DNA from: JAAYZB01 sp035379945
Lineage (GTDB): Bacteria > Bacillota_I > Bacilli_A > Izemoplasmatales > Hujiaoplasmataceae
Assembly: GCA_035379945.1 (NCBI GenBank)
Contig: DAOSWG010000005.1
Location: forward strand, 11,326-75,325
Reading direction: 5' to 3'
Length of the DNA: 64,000 nucleotides
The position numbers and the translations under genes were made by a program. This document shows, in pieces, positions 7,363 to 16,434 of the stretch (its first letter is position 1; the number at the start of each line of letters is the position of its first letter). The notes beneath the pieces were generated by a model. That model did no database searches, was not told where the DNA came from, and worked only from the letters and a program-made list of their open reading frames with translations.

Positions 7363-8630
7363 AAGCCGTCGTATACCCCGGACTTCCAAAAGGAAAAGTT
7401 TCCATCCCGGCCTCTAAAAGCCAGACACATAGAGCAGTCATTGCCGCTTCGCTTGCTTTGGGAAAAAGTACAATATCCAATATATCATACAGCGAAGATA
7501 TTGACGCTACGATCGGGGCTATGGAAAAAATCGGCGCCAGATTCATCCGCTCCGCGGACAAACTAACAGTCTACGGAACTTCAAAGATCGGTTTTACCGA
7601 AGACAACTTCGTCGAATGCAACGAATCCGGTTCCACTCTACGTTTTCTTATTCCGGTTTTTTCTCTTTGCAATCAGAAAGTAGTTTTCACCGGAAGAAGG
7701 AGCCTGTTTCAGAGACCTTTGGGAATATATGATTCCTTGTTCGCCAAAGCAAATTCCCGTTTTATAAAAAACGACGATTCGGTTATCGTTGCCGGATCCC
7801 TCGTTCCTGGAACTTATACGCTTGCGGGCAATGTAAGCAGCCAGTTCATATCCGGGCTGCTATTTGCTCTTCCTTTGCTGGACGGAAGTTCGGAAATCGT
7901 TGTTTCCGAGCCGTTTGAATCGCGCTACTATGTCGACATGACGGTTTCGGTTTTAAAACTCGCGGGAATTGTTGTTGAACAAGAAAACAATCGTTACCTG
8001 ATCAAAGGAAATCAATCCTACAAGCATTTTGACATTTCTTTGGAAGGCGATTTTTCTCAGATGGCATTTTTCGCTGTTCTCGGTATTCTCGCCGGAGATG
8101 TCGAATGCAAAAACATGCCGGAAACTTCTCTGCAACCAGACCGGGCTATTTTGAATTTCATAAGCGAAGCCGGCGGGAAATATATCCGTACCGAAACCGG
8201 GTATCGCTTTCTCGCTTCCTCGCTTGAAGCTATCACGTGCGATGTCGGACAGTCTCCCGATCTTGCTCCGGTATTGTCGGTTATGGCCGCCTTTTCCCAA
8301 GGACTTTCTTCGATAACAAACGCGGCCAGATTAAAAATCAAAGAGTCAAATCGTTTGGAAGCTATTTGGCAAATTATCAACGGCCTTGGCGGAAAAGCAG
8401 AACTCGGAAATGATTATGTGAACATAACAGGCGCAAACGAACTGGTTGGTGGCTCTTTTAATTCCTTTGGCGATCATCGGATTGTCATGTCGTTGGCTAT
8501 CGCTGCCTCCCGCTGCCAAAATCCGGTTTTGATCAAAAACGCCGAAGCGGTAAATAAATCCTATCCCCGCTTTTTCCGAGACCTGGCTTCTTTGGGTTTG
8601 AAAATCGATTTTATAAAGGAGGAAGAATAA
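7359..8630 (+). CDS. aroA: 3-phosphoshikimate 1-carboxyvinyltransferase (EPSP synthase)
   Basis: Joins shikimate 3-phosphate and phosphoenolpyruvate to give EPSP, the sixth step of the shikimate pathway. It is 423 aa, the family length. Recognisable stretches are PASKSQTHRAVIAASLALG (substrate lysine and serine), CNESGSTLRFLIPVFSL, RRSLFQRPLGI, SSQFISGLLFALPLL, GDFSQMAFFAVLGILAG, SPDLAPVLSVMAAFS, KESNRLEAI and GDHRIVMSLAIAAS. It overlaps tyrA by four bases and abuts aroB with no gap. Confidence 0.96.
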   Translation: MKAVVYPGLPKGKVSIPASKSQTHRAVIAASLALGKSTISNISYSEDIDATIGAMEKIGARFIRSADKLTVYGTSKIGFTEDNFVECNESGSTLRFLIPVFSLCNQKVVFTGRRSLFQRPLGIYDSLFAKANSRFIKNDDSVIVAGSLVPGTYTLAGNVSSQFISGLLFALPLLDGSSEIVVSEPFESRYYVDMTVSVLKLAGIVVEQENNRYLIKGNQSYKHFDISLEGDFSQMAFFAVLGILAGDVECKNMPETSLQPDRAILNFISEAGGKYIRTETGYRFLASSLEAITCDVGQSPDLAPVLSVMAAFSQGLSSITNAARLKIKESNRLEAIWQIINGLGGKAELGNDYVNITGANELVGGSFNSFGDHRIVMSLAIAASRCQNPVLIKNAEAVNKSYPRFFRDLASLGLKIDFIKEEE

Positions 8631-9626
8631 ATGGAAACTATTATAATCAAATCCCGTTTCTTTTCTTATCCCATTCACGTTGAAAACGGCATTCTTTCTC
8701 GTTTGGACGAATTTTGGGATGTGACTCGCCAGGTTGTGGTCATATCCGACGATGGTATTCCGGTTTCTTATGTAGATACCGTCGTAAACAAATTCCCCGG
8801 CTGCCTCAAAATTATTTTCCCTCAGGGAGAAACAAGCAAATCCCTTCAACAATACGAAAGGATCGTCGGTTTGCTTTCGGCAAACCATGTTTCCCGCGAC
8901 GCTTTGCTTGTTGCTCTTGGCGGCGGAGTCACAGGTGACCTTGCCGGATTTGTAGCAGCTACTTATCTGCGCGGTATAGAGTATGTTCAAATTCCCACTT
9001 CCCTTCTAGCACAAATCGATTCCAGCGTCGGCGGAAAAGTTGCAGTCAACACAAAACAAGCAAAAAACATTGTCGGGTGTTTTTATCCGCCCAAAATGGT
9101 TTTGGTCGATCCTTCTTTGTTATCAACGTTGCCGGAAAGACAATTCCGAAACGGTTTGGGCGAAATGATAAAATACGGGATGGTCGCCGATTCGTTGTTG
9201 TTTGAAAAATTAGAAAACCCGGTACTCCCTTCCGAGCTGAATTTTTTGATAACTAGATCGATAAACATCAAAAAACGTTTTGTCGAACAGGATGAATTCG
9301 ATACCGGTTCCAGACAGGCTTTGAATTTCGGCCACACTTTCGGCCACGCAATCGAAGCTTTCTATGGATACGAAAAATACTTGCACGGCGAGGCCGTCGC
9401 TATTGGAATGATGCGCATAGTGTCAAACGCCACCATCAAACAAAGGTTGGAAAACGCGCTTCGATCGCAAGGTCTTCCAACCGCAGACGAAGCTTCGAAC
9501 GAGTTGCTTTGGGATTATGTGATGAAAGACAAAAAGAATCGCGCCAAAGCTCTCACGTATGTTGATGTAAACGCCATCGGATCTTATGTTTTAAAAACAG
9601 CAAAATCAAAGGAGGAGCTGTTATGA
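8631..9626 (+). CDS. aroB: 3-dehydroquinate synthase
   Basis: Second shikimate-pathway step, closing DAHP to 3-dehydroquinate with NAD and a divalent metal. It is 331 aa, somewhat shorter than most (about 350-360). Motifs include FPQGETSKSLQQYERIV, LVALGGGVTGDLAGFVAATYLRG, QIPTSLLAQIDSSVGGKVAVN, KNIVGCFYPPKMVLVD, GLGEMIKYGMV and the metal ligands in LNFGHTFGHAIEAF and LHGEAVAIGM. AAGGAGG near the end of aroA serves the ATG, and its own end overlaps aroC by four bases. Confidence 0.95.
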   Translation: METIIIKSRFFSYPIHVENGILSRLDEFWDVTRQVVVISDDGIPVSYVDTVVNKFPGCLKIIFPQGETSKSLQQYERIVGLLSANHVSRDALLVALGGGVTGDLAGFVAATYLRGIEYVQIPTSLLAQIDSSVGGKVAVNTKQAKNIVGCFYPPKMVLVDPSLLSTLPERQFRNGLGEMIKYGMVADSLLFEKLENPVLPSELNFLITRSINIKKRFVEQDEFDTGSRQALNFGHTFGHAIEAFYGYEKYLHGEAVAIGMMRIVSNATIKQRLENALRSQGLPTADEASNELLWDYVMKDKKNRAKALTYVDVNAIGSYVLKTAKSKEELL

Positions 9627-10720
9627 ATACGATTGGAAACATTATTAAGCTGACTTTTTTTGGTGAGTCGCATGGAGAATATTTAGGCGTCGTTATCGAT
9701 AACCTTCCTGCCGGAATAAAAATAGATTATGACAATATTGACGCGTGGCTACAAAAGAGAAGACCCCAGGGGAATCTGTCAACCGCTCGAGTGGAACCGG
9801 ATGATTGGAAAATTATCTCCGGGTATTTTAACGAAAAAACAACGGGTGCGGCTTTTACGGTCTTGATTAAAAACCGGGAAATGCGTTCAGAAGATTACCG
9901 TCGAAACGAATTCAAACCACGGCCTGGGCACGCTGATTATCCGGCGCATGTCAAATACGACGGGGCAAACGACGTACGAGGCGGTGGTGTTTTTTCCGGT
10001 CGAATCACAGCTTTGTGGATGGTCGTTGGAGCAATTTCCGAACAATTTCTTGCTAAGGAAAACATCAATGTTTTCTCTCATATTGTCAGTATAAAAAACG
10101 TAAAAAGTACCCTTTTTGCAAATGATATGTTAAATAATGAATTTTTAGAAAAGATGAAAACTAGCGGTTTTCCCGTCATTTCCGATCGCGTTTCAGAATT
10201 AATGAAACAAGAAATCGAAAACGCCAAAAAATCCGGGGATTCGGTCGGTGGAATCGTGGAAACCGTGATTGTCGGATTGCCTGTTGGAATCGGCGAACCG
10301 TTATTCGCGTCGTGCGAAAGCGTCCTGTCAAGTAATCTGTTCTCCATACCGGGAATCAAGGGCGTCGAATTTGGATCCGGCTTTGCGATTACGGAAAAAT
10401 TGGGATCCGAAGCCAACGACCCATACAGAATACAGGACGGAAAAATCATTACCACCACAAACCACAACGGCGGAATTGTCGGTGGCATTTCCACCGGCAT
10501 GCCACTTGTGTTTCGGGTTGCCGTTAAACCGACTCCATCTATTTCCGTGGAACAGAAAACCGTTGATCTTTCAAGCGGCACAAATTCCGAAATAGAAGTT
10601 TCTGGCCGCCACGACCCGTCGATTGTTCCGCGTGTAATCCCTGTTATATCTGCCGTCGCCTCCTTCACTATATTGGATTTATTGCTTTTGTCACGAATAG
10701 GAAGGTCGGTTGTCAAATAA
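9623..10720 (+). CDS. aroC: Chorismate synthase
   Basis: Converts EPSP to chorismate with reduced FMN, the seventh step. It is 365 aa, the normal length. Signatures are FFGESHGEYLGVVIDNLPAGI near the N-terminus, RRPQGNLSTARVEPDDW, RPGHADYPAHVKYDGANDVRGGGVFSGRITA, GDSVGGIVETVIVGLPVGIGEP, GIKGVEFGSGF, NHNGGIVGGISTGMPLVFRVAVKPTPSI and GRHDPSIVPRV. AAGGAGGAG lies just upstream at about 9609-9617. Confidence 0.97.
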   Translation: MNTIGNIIKLTFFGESHGEYLGVVIDNLPAGIKIDYDNIDAWLQKRRPQGNLSTARVEPDDWKIISGYFNEKTTGAAFTVLIKNREMRSEDYRRNEFKPRPGHADYPAHVKYDGANDVRGGGVFSGRITALWMVVGAISEQFLAKENINVFSHIVSIKNVKSTLFANDMLNNEFLEKMKTSGFPVISDRVSELMKQEIENAKKSGDSVGGIVETVIVGLPVGIGEPLFASCESVLSSNLFSIPGIKGVEFGSGFAITEKLGSEANDPYRIQDGKIITTTNHNGGIVGGISTGMPLVFRVAVKPTPSISVEQKTVDLSSGTNSEIEVSGRHDPSIVPRVIPVISAVASFTILDLLLLSRIGRSVVK

Positions 10721-11982
10721 TGTATGGTCTGCTTGGCAAATCGCTTTCCCACAGTCGTTCGCCGGAAATCCATCGCTTGTTGGGAAATGCCGATTACCGT
10801 CTTTTTGAAAGTCCCGATCCCAAGTTTTTTCTATCTTCGAAACTTTTCACCGGAATCAATGTCACCATACCATACAAAGAATCTGTAATTCCGTTGCTGG
10901 ATGAACTTGATCCGGTTGCTAGAGCGACCGGCGCGGTCAATACGGTCTTAAATAACAACGGCCGACTCGTAGGTTACAATACGGATGTTTTTGGTTTCGA
11001 ACAGTTGCTCGTTCACGCCGGAATCAATCCATATCAAAAAAAGGTTCTTATTCTGGGTAATGGCGGGGCGGCAAAAGCATGTGCATTTGTTTTGCATAAA
11101 CTCGGCGCCAAGCAACCGGTCAAACTTTGCCGGCGGATCAAGAGCGAAAACGAATTCCTTTTTTCGGAAATAGAAAAGGTTGTTGACAGCGAAATCATAA
11201 TCAACACCACGCCTTTGGGAATGTATCCAGAAAACGATAGTTCCGTTTTGATTGATCTCAATCTGTTTTACAGGCTTGATTCCGTAATTGATTTGATATA
11301 TAATCCTTTGCATACAAATCTTTTGCTTGATGCAAAGTCCAAAGATATTTTTGCGACTAACGGTTTGTATATGCTGGTTTCTCAAGCTGCCAAGTCCAAC
11401 GAATTGTTCACCGGCATTCCTGCAACAAAAAATCAGATCGACTCTGTTTTTTCCATTTTGTCCGCACAAATGACAAACTTGGTTTTGATCGGTCTTCCAG
11501 GAAGTGGAAAAAGTTCCGTTGCAGGGTTGTTGGCCAAAGGACTTAAAAAAACGGTCGCTGACTGCGACCAACTAATTTCCGATGCCGCGGGCATGTCGAT
11601 ATCCGACATCTTCGCTTCTTTTGGAGAGCCCTATTTCCGCAACCTGGAATACGAACTCACAAAGGGCTTGTATCAAAATCAAGGGTTGGTTATTTCTACC
11701 GGCGGAGGCATGGTGGAAAACGACAACTTGATGCGCCTTTTGCGTCAAAACGGCTTGTTAGTCTTTCTTGACCGTCCAATCACTTTCATCCTGAAAGAAA
11801 GTGTTTCTGGCCGTCCTTTGCTCAAAACACCCGAAGATTTGCTTGCCTTAGAAAAACGCAGGCGGTCTTTATATGAAAAATACGCTGACATCCGATATGA
11901 ATCCGTTTCTAACGATCCCGCTTCGGAGGCAGCGCTAATCAAGGAGCGCTTTTATGGATATTTTGATAATCAACGGGCCTAA
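10720..11982 (+). CDS. Fused shikimate dehydrogenase-shikimate kinase (AroE-AroK)
   Basis: Two successive activities in one 420 aa chain. Residues 1 to about 245 are shikimate dehydrogenase: SLSHSRSPEIHR, NVTIPYKESV with the catalytic Lys, GAVNTV, NTDVFGF, the NADP Rossmann loop LILGNGGAAKA and INTTPLGMYP. Residues about 252-420 are shikimate kinase: P-loop LIGLPGSGKSSV, ADCDQLISDAAGMSISDIF, GEPYFRNLEYEL, ISTGGGMV and the RPLL of the lid. All key residues of both halves look present. It starts on the aroC stop (TAATG) and overlaps aroQ by 29 bases. Confidence 0.93.
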   Translation: MYGLLGKSLSHSRSPEIHRLLGNADYRLFESPDPKFFLSSKLFTGINVTIPYKESVIPLLDELDPVARATGAVNTVLNNNGRLVGYNTDVFGFEQLLVHAGINPYQKKVLILGNGGAAKACAFVLHKLGAKQPVKLCRRIKSENEFLFSEIEKVVDSEIIINTTPLGMYPENDSSVLIDLNLFYRLDSVIDLIYNPLHTNLLLDAKSKDIFATNGLYMLVSQAAKSNELFTGIPATKNQIDSVFSILSAQMTNLVLIGLPGSGKSSVAGLLAKGLKKTVADCDQLISDAAGMSISDIFASFGEPYFRNLEYELTKGLYQNQGLVISTGGGMVENDNLMRLLRQNGLLVFLDRPITFILKESVSGRPLLKTPEDLLALEKRRRSLYEKYADIRYESVSNDPASEAALIKERFYGYFDNQRA

Positions 11983-12391
11983 TCTGAACCTGCTCGGCTT
12001 ACGCGAGCCTGCTATATACGGCAAAGCGAGTTATTCCGATTTGTTGGGTTATCTTTCCGGTTACTCGGCTTTATCGGGGGACAATTTGTTTTTTTTCCAA
12101 TCGAATCACGAAGGATCCATCATTGATTTCATTCAGGAGAATTATACTAAGGCCTCCGGAATCGTTATTAACCCAGGCGCTTTCGCACATTACTCATATG
12201 CCATCTACGATTGTTTGCTTTCCGTTCCGATCCCCGCTGTCGAGGTACATATATCCGATATTTATTCCCGCGAACCATTTCGGCAAAACTCAGTCATTTC
12301 GCCCGCTTGCATCGGTACGATATGTGGCAAAGGTTTTTCTGGATATACAGAAGCTATTGAATTATTGAAGAAAGGATCCCGCACAAAATGA
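11954..12391 (+). CDS. aroQ: Type II 3-dehydroquinate dehydratase
   Basis: Dehydrates 3-dehydroquinate to 3-dehydroshikimate, the third step. It is 145 aa, the usual size for the dodecameric type II enzyme. Motifs are ILIINGPNLNLLGLREPAIYG (catalytic Tyr in IYG), FFQSNHEGSIIDFIQE, GIVINPGAFAHYSYAIYDCL and VEVHISDIYSREPFRQNSVISPACIGTICGKG. AAGGAGCG precedes the ATG inside the end of the fused aroE-aroK gene. Confidence 0.96.
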   Translation: MDILIINGPNLNLLGLREPAIYGKASYSDLLGYLSGYSALSGDNLFFFQSNHEGSIIDFIQENYTKASGIVINPGAFAHYSYAIYDCLLSVPIPAVEVHISDIYSREPFRQNSVISPACIGTICGKGFSGYTEAIELLKKGSRTK

Positions 12392-13404
12392 TCATCAAAT
12401 TCAAAGAAAAAGCCAAACCAGAAGAAATCGCGTTGCTACGTGACGTTTTACAAAACCAGGGATTCTCCATCCACGAAAGCACAGGGACTTTAATTACCCT
12501 TTTCGGAGTAATCGGAGACACATCCAAATTCGATCCGAATTCTCTTTACGTATATGATTTTATTGAAACGGTTTTACGAGTTCAAGAACCATATAAGCAG
12601 GTGAATCGGAAGTTTCATCCCGAAGATACAATCATAAATGTCAAAGGAGTACAAATTGGAGGCAAAAACGTTGTGGCTCTAGCCGGGCCGTGTGCGGTGG
12701 AATCGCTGGAACAAATGCAATCTATCGCCCCGCTTGTTAAAGCTGCCGGTGCCAAAATCCTGCGTGCTGGCGCTTATAAACCGCGTACCAGTCCGTACTC
12801 TTTCCAAGGACTAGGGGAAAAAGGGTTGAAAATCCTGGGTCAGATCGGCCGAGAATATTCCCTTCCTGTTGTAAGCGAACTGATGAGCATCGAAGATATT
12901 CCTTTATTCATAGAAAACGTCGACATTATTCAAATCGGCGCAAGAAACATGCAAAACTTTTCACTTTTAAAAGAAGTAGGAAAACTCGACAAGCCTGTTC
13001 TTTTGAAGCGCGGCATGGCCAACACGATAGAAGAATGGTTGATGTCAGCGGAATATATATTCGCCGGAGGAAACGATAAGGTGATTCTATGTGATCGCGG
13101 TATCCGTACATTCGAAACATCGACCAGAAACACTTTGGATATCAGTTCCATTCCTGTCTTGAAAAAACTTTCGCATTTGCCGGTAATCGTCGATCCATCA
13201 CACGCCGCCGGCAGATGGGAATTCATCGAATCCATGTCGAGAGCCGCCGTGGCGGCCGGAGCTGACGGCCTTATAATCGAAGTTCACCCCGACCCGGAGA
13301 AAGCTCTGAGCGATGGTCAACAATCCTTGAAACCAGAACGTTTCTCAACTCTCATGCAAAGCTGCCGTCTGGTAGCCGGCGCGATAGGCAGAACAATGGA
13401 GTGA
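12388..13404 (+). CDS. aroF: 3-deoxy-7-phosphoheptulonate synthase (DAHP synthase, AroF type)
   Basis: First step of the shikimate pathway, joining erythrose 4-phosphate and PEP. It is 338 aa, with an N-terminal ferredoxin-like domain (about residues 1-70) and then the KDO8P synthase-like barrel (VALAGPCAVESLEQM, ILRAGAYKPRTSPYSFQGLGEKG, VDIIQIGARNMQNF, PVLLKRGM, LCDRGIRTF, LPVIVDPSHAAGRWEF, ADGLIIEVHPDPEKALSDGQQSL). In relatives the N-terminal domain senses aromatic end products, so feedback control is likely. It is last in the operon, overlapping aroQ by four bases. Confidence 0.95.
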   Translation: MIIKFKEKAKPEEIALLRDVLQNQGFSIHESTGTLITLFGVIGDTSKFDPNSLYVYDFIETVLRVQEPYKQVNRKFHPEDTIINVKGVQIGGKNVVALAGPCAVESLEQMQSIAPLVKAAGAKILRAGAYKPRTSPYSFQGLGEKGLKILGQIGREYSLPVVSELMSIEDIPLFIENVDIIQIGARNMQNFSLLKEVGKLDKPVLLKRGMANTIEEWLMSAEYIFAGGNDKVILCDRGIRTFETSTRNTLDISSIPVLKKLSHLPVIVDPSHAAGRWEFIESMSRAAVAAGADGLIIEVHPDPEKALSDGQQSLKPERFSTLMQSCRLVAGAIGRTME

Positions 13405-13439
13405 TTAATTTTGCCGCTCCGCTTTTCAAAAGATTTTGA

Positions 13440-13450
13440 TGTGATATAAT
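13440..13450 (+). promoter_or_regulatory. Extended -10 promoter for the small membrane protein
   Basis: TGTGATATAAT, a perfect -10 with the TRTG upstream element, 24 bases before the start codon at 13474. Confidence 0.65.
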
Positions 13451-13473
13451 TTATTATAAAGGAGATGATATAT

Positions 13474-13689
13474 ATGAAAGAATACGTAAGGACCATAGAC
13501 GGTTTGCCCTTGATCATCAAAGTGATTTTGGCTCTGCCGTTTATCGACGGTATCATCTATGGGATCTACCGCATCGCCAAAGGGAGACTCATAATCGGTA
13601 TTTTGTGGATTATTTTCGGGGCCTGCATTCTTTGGCTAGTGGATCTTATTTCAATCCTGCTCAAGGGCAAAGTCGTCTTTTTGGTCTAA
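13474..13689 (+). CDS. Small two-helix membrane protein, function unknown
   Basis: A 71 aa hydrophobic protein with two likely membrane helices (about residues 9-27 and 34-57) joined by a short basic turn (YRIAKGRL). AAGGAG at 13459-13464 selects the ATG at 13474; an in-frame ATG at 13465 overlaps the binding site. It has its own promoter and a strong terminator, so it is a real single-gene unit. I do not recognise the family, and nothing in the sequence gives a function. Confidence 0.75.
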   Translation: MKEYVRTIDGLPLIIKVILALPFIDGIIYGIYRIAKGRLIIGILWIIFGACILWLVDLISILLKGKVVFLV

Positions 13690-13690
13690 T

Positions 13691-13719
13691 AAAAAAGGAG
13701 TCGCGATGACTCCTTTTTT
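13691..13719. terminator. Bidirectional terminator
   Basis: AAAAAAGGAGTC pairs with GACTCCTTTTTT around a 5-base GCGAT loop. T-runs on both strands serve the small membrane protein gene (plus) and the aminotransferase gene (minus), which converge here. Confidence 0.92.
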
Positions 13720-14954
13720 TATACGTGTTTTTTCAGGATTCTGACCAATCGGGGAATATCGGTAAGCGGAAGCGAACTGATTGCTATCCTTATGAGGTTG
13801 TCCATGTGAATCACATAGACGTGATCACTTGCCAAATCCTGGAAAATATTCTTGTTATCGGTCAAAACACTTATGAAGAATCCACCGCAGTACGGTAACA
13901 TATCAAGCCCGACTTTGTCGGCTTCTTCCATGAATAGAACCGCCCTGTCGCGCAATAATTTTCTTCCAATGACAAGTTCGTCCTGGAACTTTTGTTTGTT
14001 TTCCGGGTTAGAGAATATTTTTCCGATAATGCTCATGCCGGGTTGGTTTACGCTTGAGAATCTCGCTCTCACGGAATAGTCTCCGACGTTTACGAACGTA
14101 TCGAGAACATCTTTGTTTTTGCTCAATCCGATTTGAGCTCCAACCCTGAATCCATACAATGAAAATGTTTTGGAACCAGAAAATATGACTACTGTCAAAA
14201 TATCCGGGTGTAGATTGAGATAAGAAAGAAAAATATCGCGGGACATTTCAACTGGTTTCATTTGATAGTCGACATAAGCAATATCCTGCATCAAAGTTAC
14301 TGGAATGCCTTCTGAAGCAATTTGGTTCAACACCTCTATGACTTTGTCCCAATCTTCCCTTGTCATGCAAAGTCCGGTCGGATTGTTACACGGATCATTC
14401 AACAATACGCTTAGACGGTTTTGTTCGTGCGCCAAATTCAGAGCTGCTTCCTTGAATGCGGCCACGTTGAATCGCTTCATGTCATCATACATTGAAAAGG
14501 TCTGTAATCCCAAATTTGCCTCATAGGCGAAATTTTGGTATGGTGTCCAATAATGGTTGGGAATCAAGACTTTTTGACCGAAATCGTTGAAATTATAAAA
14601 AGTATCGCTGATAGCTCCGCTACCTCCGGTTGTCGGGATAACCGCATGATAAAAATTTTTCCTGATCGTTTCGGCGTTTTTCCCAAAAACCCAATCGAAT
14701 GCACCTTCGCTGAAAGCAGGAGTTCCTCTCACGGGAGCATAATGATATGTTTCCGCATCGGTCAATCCTTTCAGCAAATCTTCGACGATTTGATACTTGA
14801 AGACGTTACCTTCCTCGTGATGAAGCATTCCCACGGTAGCATCAATTACATCGTCGTACTTCTTCTTCATAGCCTTTGCTTCTTGCGAAATTTGCAAAAT
14901 GTTCGATTCCAATTTTTTGTTTGCCGCATGACGTCCGGCGATCTGATTTTGCAT
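13719..14954 (-). CDS. Class I/II PLP-dependent aminotransferase
   Basis: About 411 aa, fold-type I. The core shows YAPVRGTPAFSEG, IPTTGGSGAISDTFYNF (cofactor phosphate loop), LLNDPCNNPTGLCMTREDW, LMQDIAYVDYQ and the PLP-lysine segment FSGSKTFSLYGFRVGAQIG. The overall pattern resembles aspartate/aromatic aminotransferases. Its place just after the tyrA-aro operon makes 4-hydroxyphenylpyruvate or phenylpyruvate plausible acceptors, but that is inference. AAGGATGTGAT lies upstream of the ATG at 14954, so the longer in-frame beginning at 15011 is unlikely. Confidence 0.85.
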   Translation of the reverse strand: MQNQIAGRHAANKKLESNILQISQEAKAMKKKYDDVIDATVGMLHHEEGNVFKYQIVEDLLKGLTDAETYHYAPVRGTPAFSEGAFDWVFGKNAETIRKNFYHAVIPTTGGSGAISDTFYNFNDFGQKVLIPNHYWTPYQNFAYEANLGLQTFSMYDDMKRFNVAAFKEAALNLAHEQNRLSVLLNDPCNNPTGLCMTREDWDKVIEVLNQIASEGIPVTLMQDIAYVDYQMKPVEMSRDIFLSYLNLHPDILTVVIFSGSKTFSLYGFRVGAQIGLSKNKDVLDTFVNVGDYSVRARFSSVNQPGMSIIGKIFSNPENKQKFQDELVIGRKLLRDRAVLFMEEADKVGLDMLPYCGGFFISVLTDNKNIFQDLASDHVYVIHMDNLIRIAISSLPLTDIPRLVRILKKHV

Positions 14955-15103
14955 TTTATCACATCCTTCGTATTTTATTGGAACGCTTGTATGTTCGTTT
15001 TTGCGCACCACAATTATAACATATACCGGTTTGGTTTTACCGACATAAAAGGATGAAAGATATTTTCAATGACTTTCATCTTTTTCTTTCTTTGCTATAA
15101 AAC

Positions 15104-15135
15104 AAAAAAGACAAGAATTGCTCCTGTCTTTTTAT
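15104..15135 (-). terminator. Terminator after dnaN
   Basis: On the minus strand AAAAAGACAG pairs with TTGTCTTTTTT around GAGCAATT, directly after the dnaN stop. Confidence 0.75.
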
Positions 15136-15139
15136 CAAA

Positions 15140-16264
15140 CTATTCTGTGCGAACCGGCAGGATCAATTGTATCAATCCCGGATCGTTGTCGCCTTCGAGA
15201 ACAAACGGCCTGATCTCTCCGGTAAATTTGACGAAAATCTCTTCCGAATTGAATGTTTTCAAGGCGTCCATGAAATACTTGGAACTAAAAGCGATTTTTA
15301 TTGTCATTCCGACTGCTTTTTCGATCGGATATACTTTTTCCATCACTTTTCCAAGTTCTGGCGAATTGGAAGTTATTTCCACGATGTTGTCGTTTCTCAA
15401 ATTGAGTTTTACGATGCTGGACGTTCCTTCTTTAGAAGAAAGCAATGATGCTCTTTCGACGGCCACGTATAATTTATCGCGGTTGAATTTGATGACGATC
15501 GGAAATTCCATCGGAATCAATCTCGATGTCTCCGGGAAATTACCTTCAAGCAACCTTGATTGGAACAAAACATTGCCATATTCGAACAAGATTGATTTGT
15601 GATTCAAATGAATCAATATCTCTTCCAAATCGATTTCCAATATCTTTGCCAGTTCGTCCAAACTTCTTCCGGGAATCACCACGTTCATGTTGTCCATGTT
15701 CTTCGGAATGTCGACGACTTTTTGACTCAGCCGGAAAGAATCGGTCGCGATGGCGATTAACTTTTCTCCCTCGACGCGAATATTCACACCGGTAAGAATC
15801 GGTCTGTTTTCAATCGTGGATGTAGCAAAAGTGGTTTGTCTGATGATCGCCTTCATGATTTTCGAATCCAATTTAATCGGTTCGTCATTGAGCGGGAATT
15901 CCAATTCGGGGTAATCTTCGATGTTGAGAAGGTTTAAAACAACGTCAGATTCGCCGGCAACAATACGAAGTATGTTGTTATCGATGACGGAAAGTTCCGC
16001 TGTTTCTCCTTCAACCTTACGGATTATGTCAACGAAAAATCTTCCCGGAACCAAAGCTTCGCCCGTCGATTCGACTTTCAGAGATTCGTCTTTGATAGAC
16101 AGTTTGATAGATATGTCCGAGTTACTGGTGACTAGAACAACTTCCTTTTGGTAAACTTCCATCTTAATTCCCTGCAAATAAGGAGCCGGGGTTTTGGTGG
16201 ATAAGGCTTTTTGAGCGATAAGCAGATTATTGAGCAGCACGCTTGTCGAAATGATAAAATTCAT
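15140..16264 (-). CDS. dnaN: DNA polymerase III subunit beta (sliding clamp)
   Basis: Ring-shaped processivity clamp of the replicase, 374 aa, three repeated clamp folds. Familiar stretches include NFIISTSVLLNNLLIAQKALSTKTPAPYLQGIKMEV near the start, VPGRFFVDIIRKVEGE, RPILTGVNIRVEGEKLIAIATDSFRLSQK, VVIPGRSLDELAKIL, LLEGNFPETSRLIP and the C-terminal LILPVRTE. TAGGAGG upstream fixes the ATG at 16264. It lies after dnaA in the same direction, 131 bases away, and carries a likely own promoter at 16360-16370. Confidence 0.97.
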   Translation of the reverse strand: MNFIISTSVLLNNLLIAQKALSTKTPAPYLQGIKMEVYQKEVVLVTSNSDISIKLSIKDESLKVESTGEALVPGRFFVDIIRKVEGETAELSVIDNNILRIVAGESDVVLNLLNIEDYPELEFPLNDEPIKLDSKIMKAIIRQTTFATSTIENRPILTGVNIRVEGEKLIAIATDSFRLSQKVVDIPKNMDNMNVVIPGRSLDELAKILEIDLEEILIHLNHKSILFEYGNVLFQSRLLEGNFPETSRLIPMEFPIVIKFNRDKLYVAVERASLLSSKEGTSSIVKLNLRNDNIVEITSNSPELGKVMEKVYPIEKAVGMTIKIAFSSKYFMDALKTFNSEEIFVKFTGEIRPFVLEGDNDPGLIQLILPVRTE

Positions 16265-16285
16265 GGACAGCCTCCTATATGACAT

Positions 16286-16434
16286 TTATTATCTTTTTCT
16301 TTTTATTATTATTGTTATAGGTGTGGAAAAGAAGAAAACGTGAAATTATATCTGTTATCATTATACCATATTTGGCCAAAATAACATAGATATATCAATC
16401 TTTGGACTGTGTGGATTTACCCTTTTTTTCCACA
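16286..16434. other. dnaA-dnaN intergenic origin segment
   Basis: AT-rich spacer carrying DnaA-box-like sites: TGTGGAAAA (16322-16330), TGTGGATTT (16410-16418) and TTTTCCACA (16426-16434, inside the dnaA 3' end). With the boxes on the other side of dnaA it would form a two-part origin of the Bacillus kind. The AT-rich stretch at about 16343-16400 could be the unwinding element. This is inferred from composition and boxes. Confidence 0.65.
16360..16370 (-). promoter_or_regulatory. Extended -10 promoter for dnaN
   Basis: Minus strand TATGGTATAAT, about 100 bases before the dnaN start and within the dnaA-dnaN gap. Confidence 0.6.

Noticed and set aside
15051..15090. Hairpin GATGAAAG...CTTTCATC followed by TTTTT between the aminotransferase and dnaN
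   Set aside because: It lies upstream of the aminotransferase gene and no plus-strand gene ends there; pairing has a 13-base loop and could be chance.
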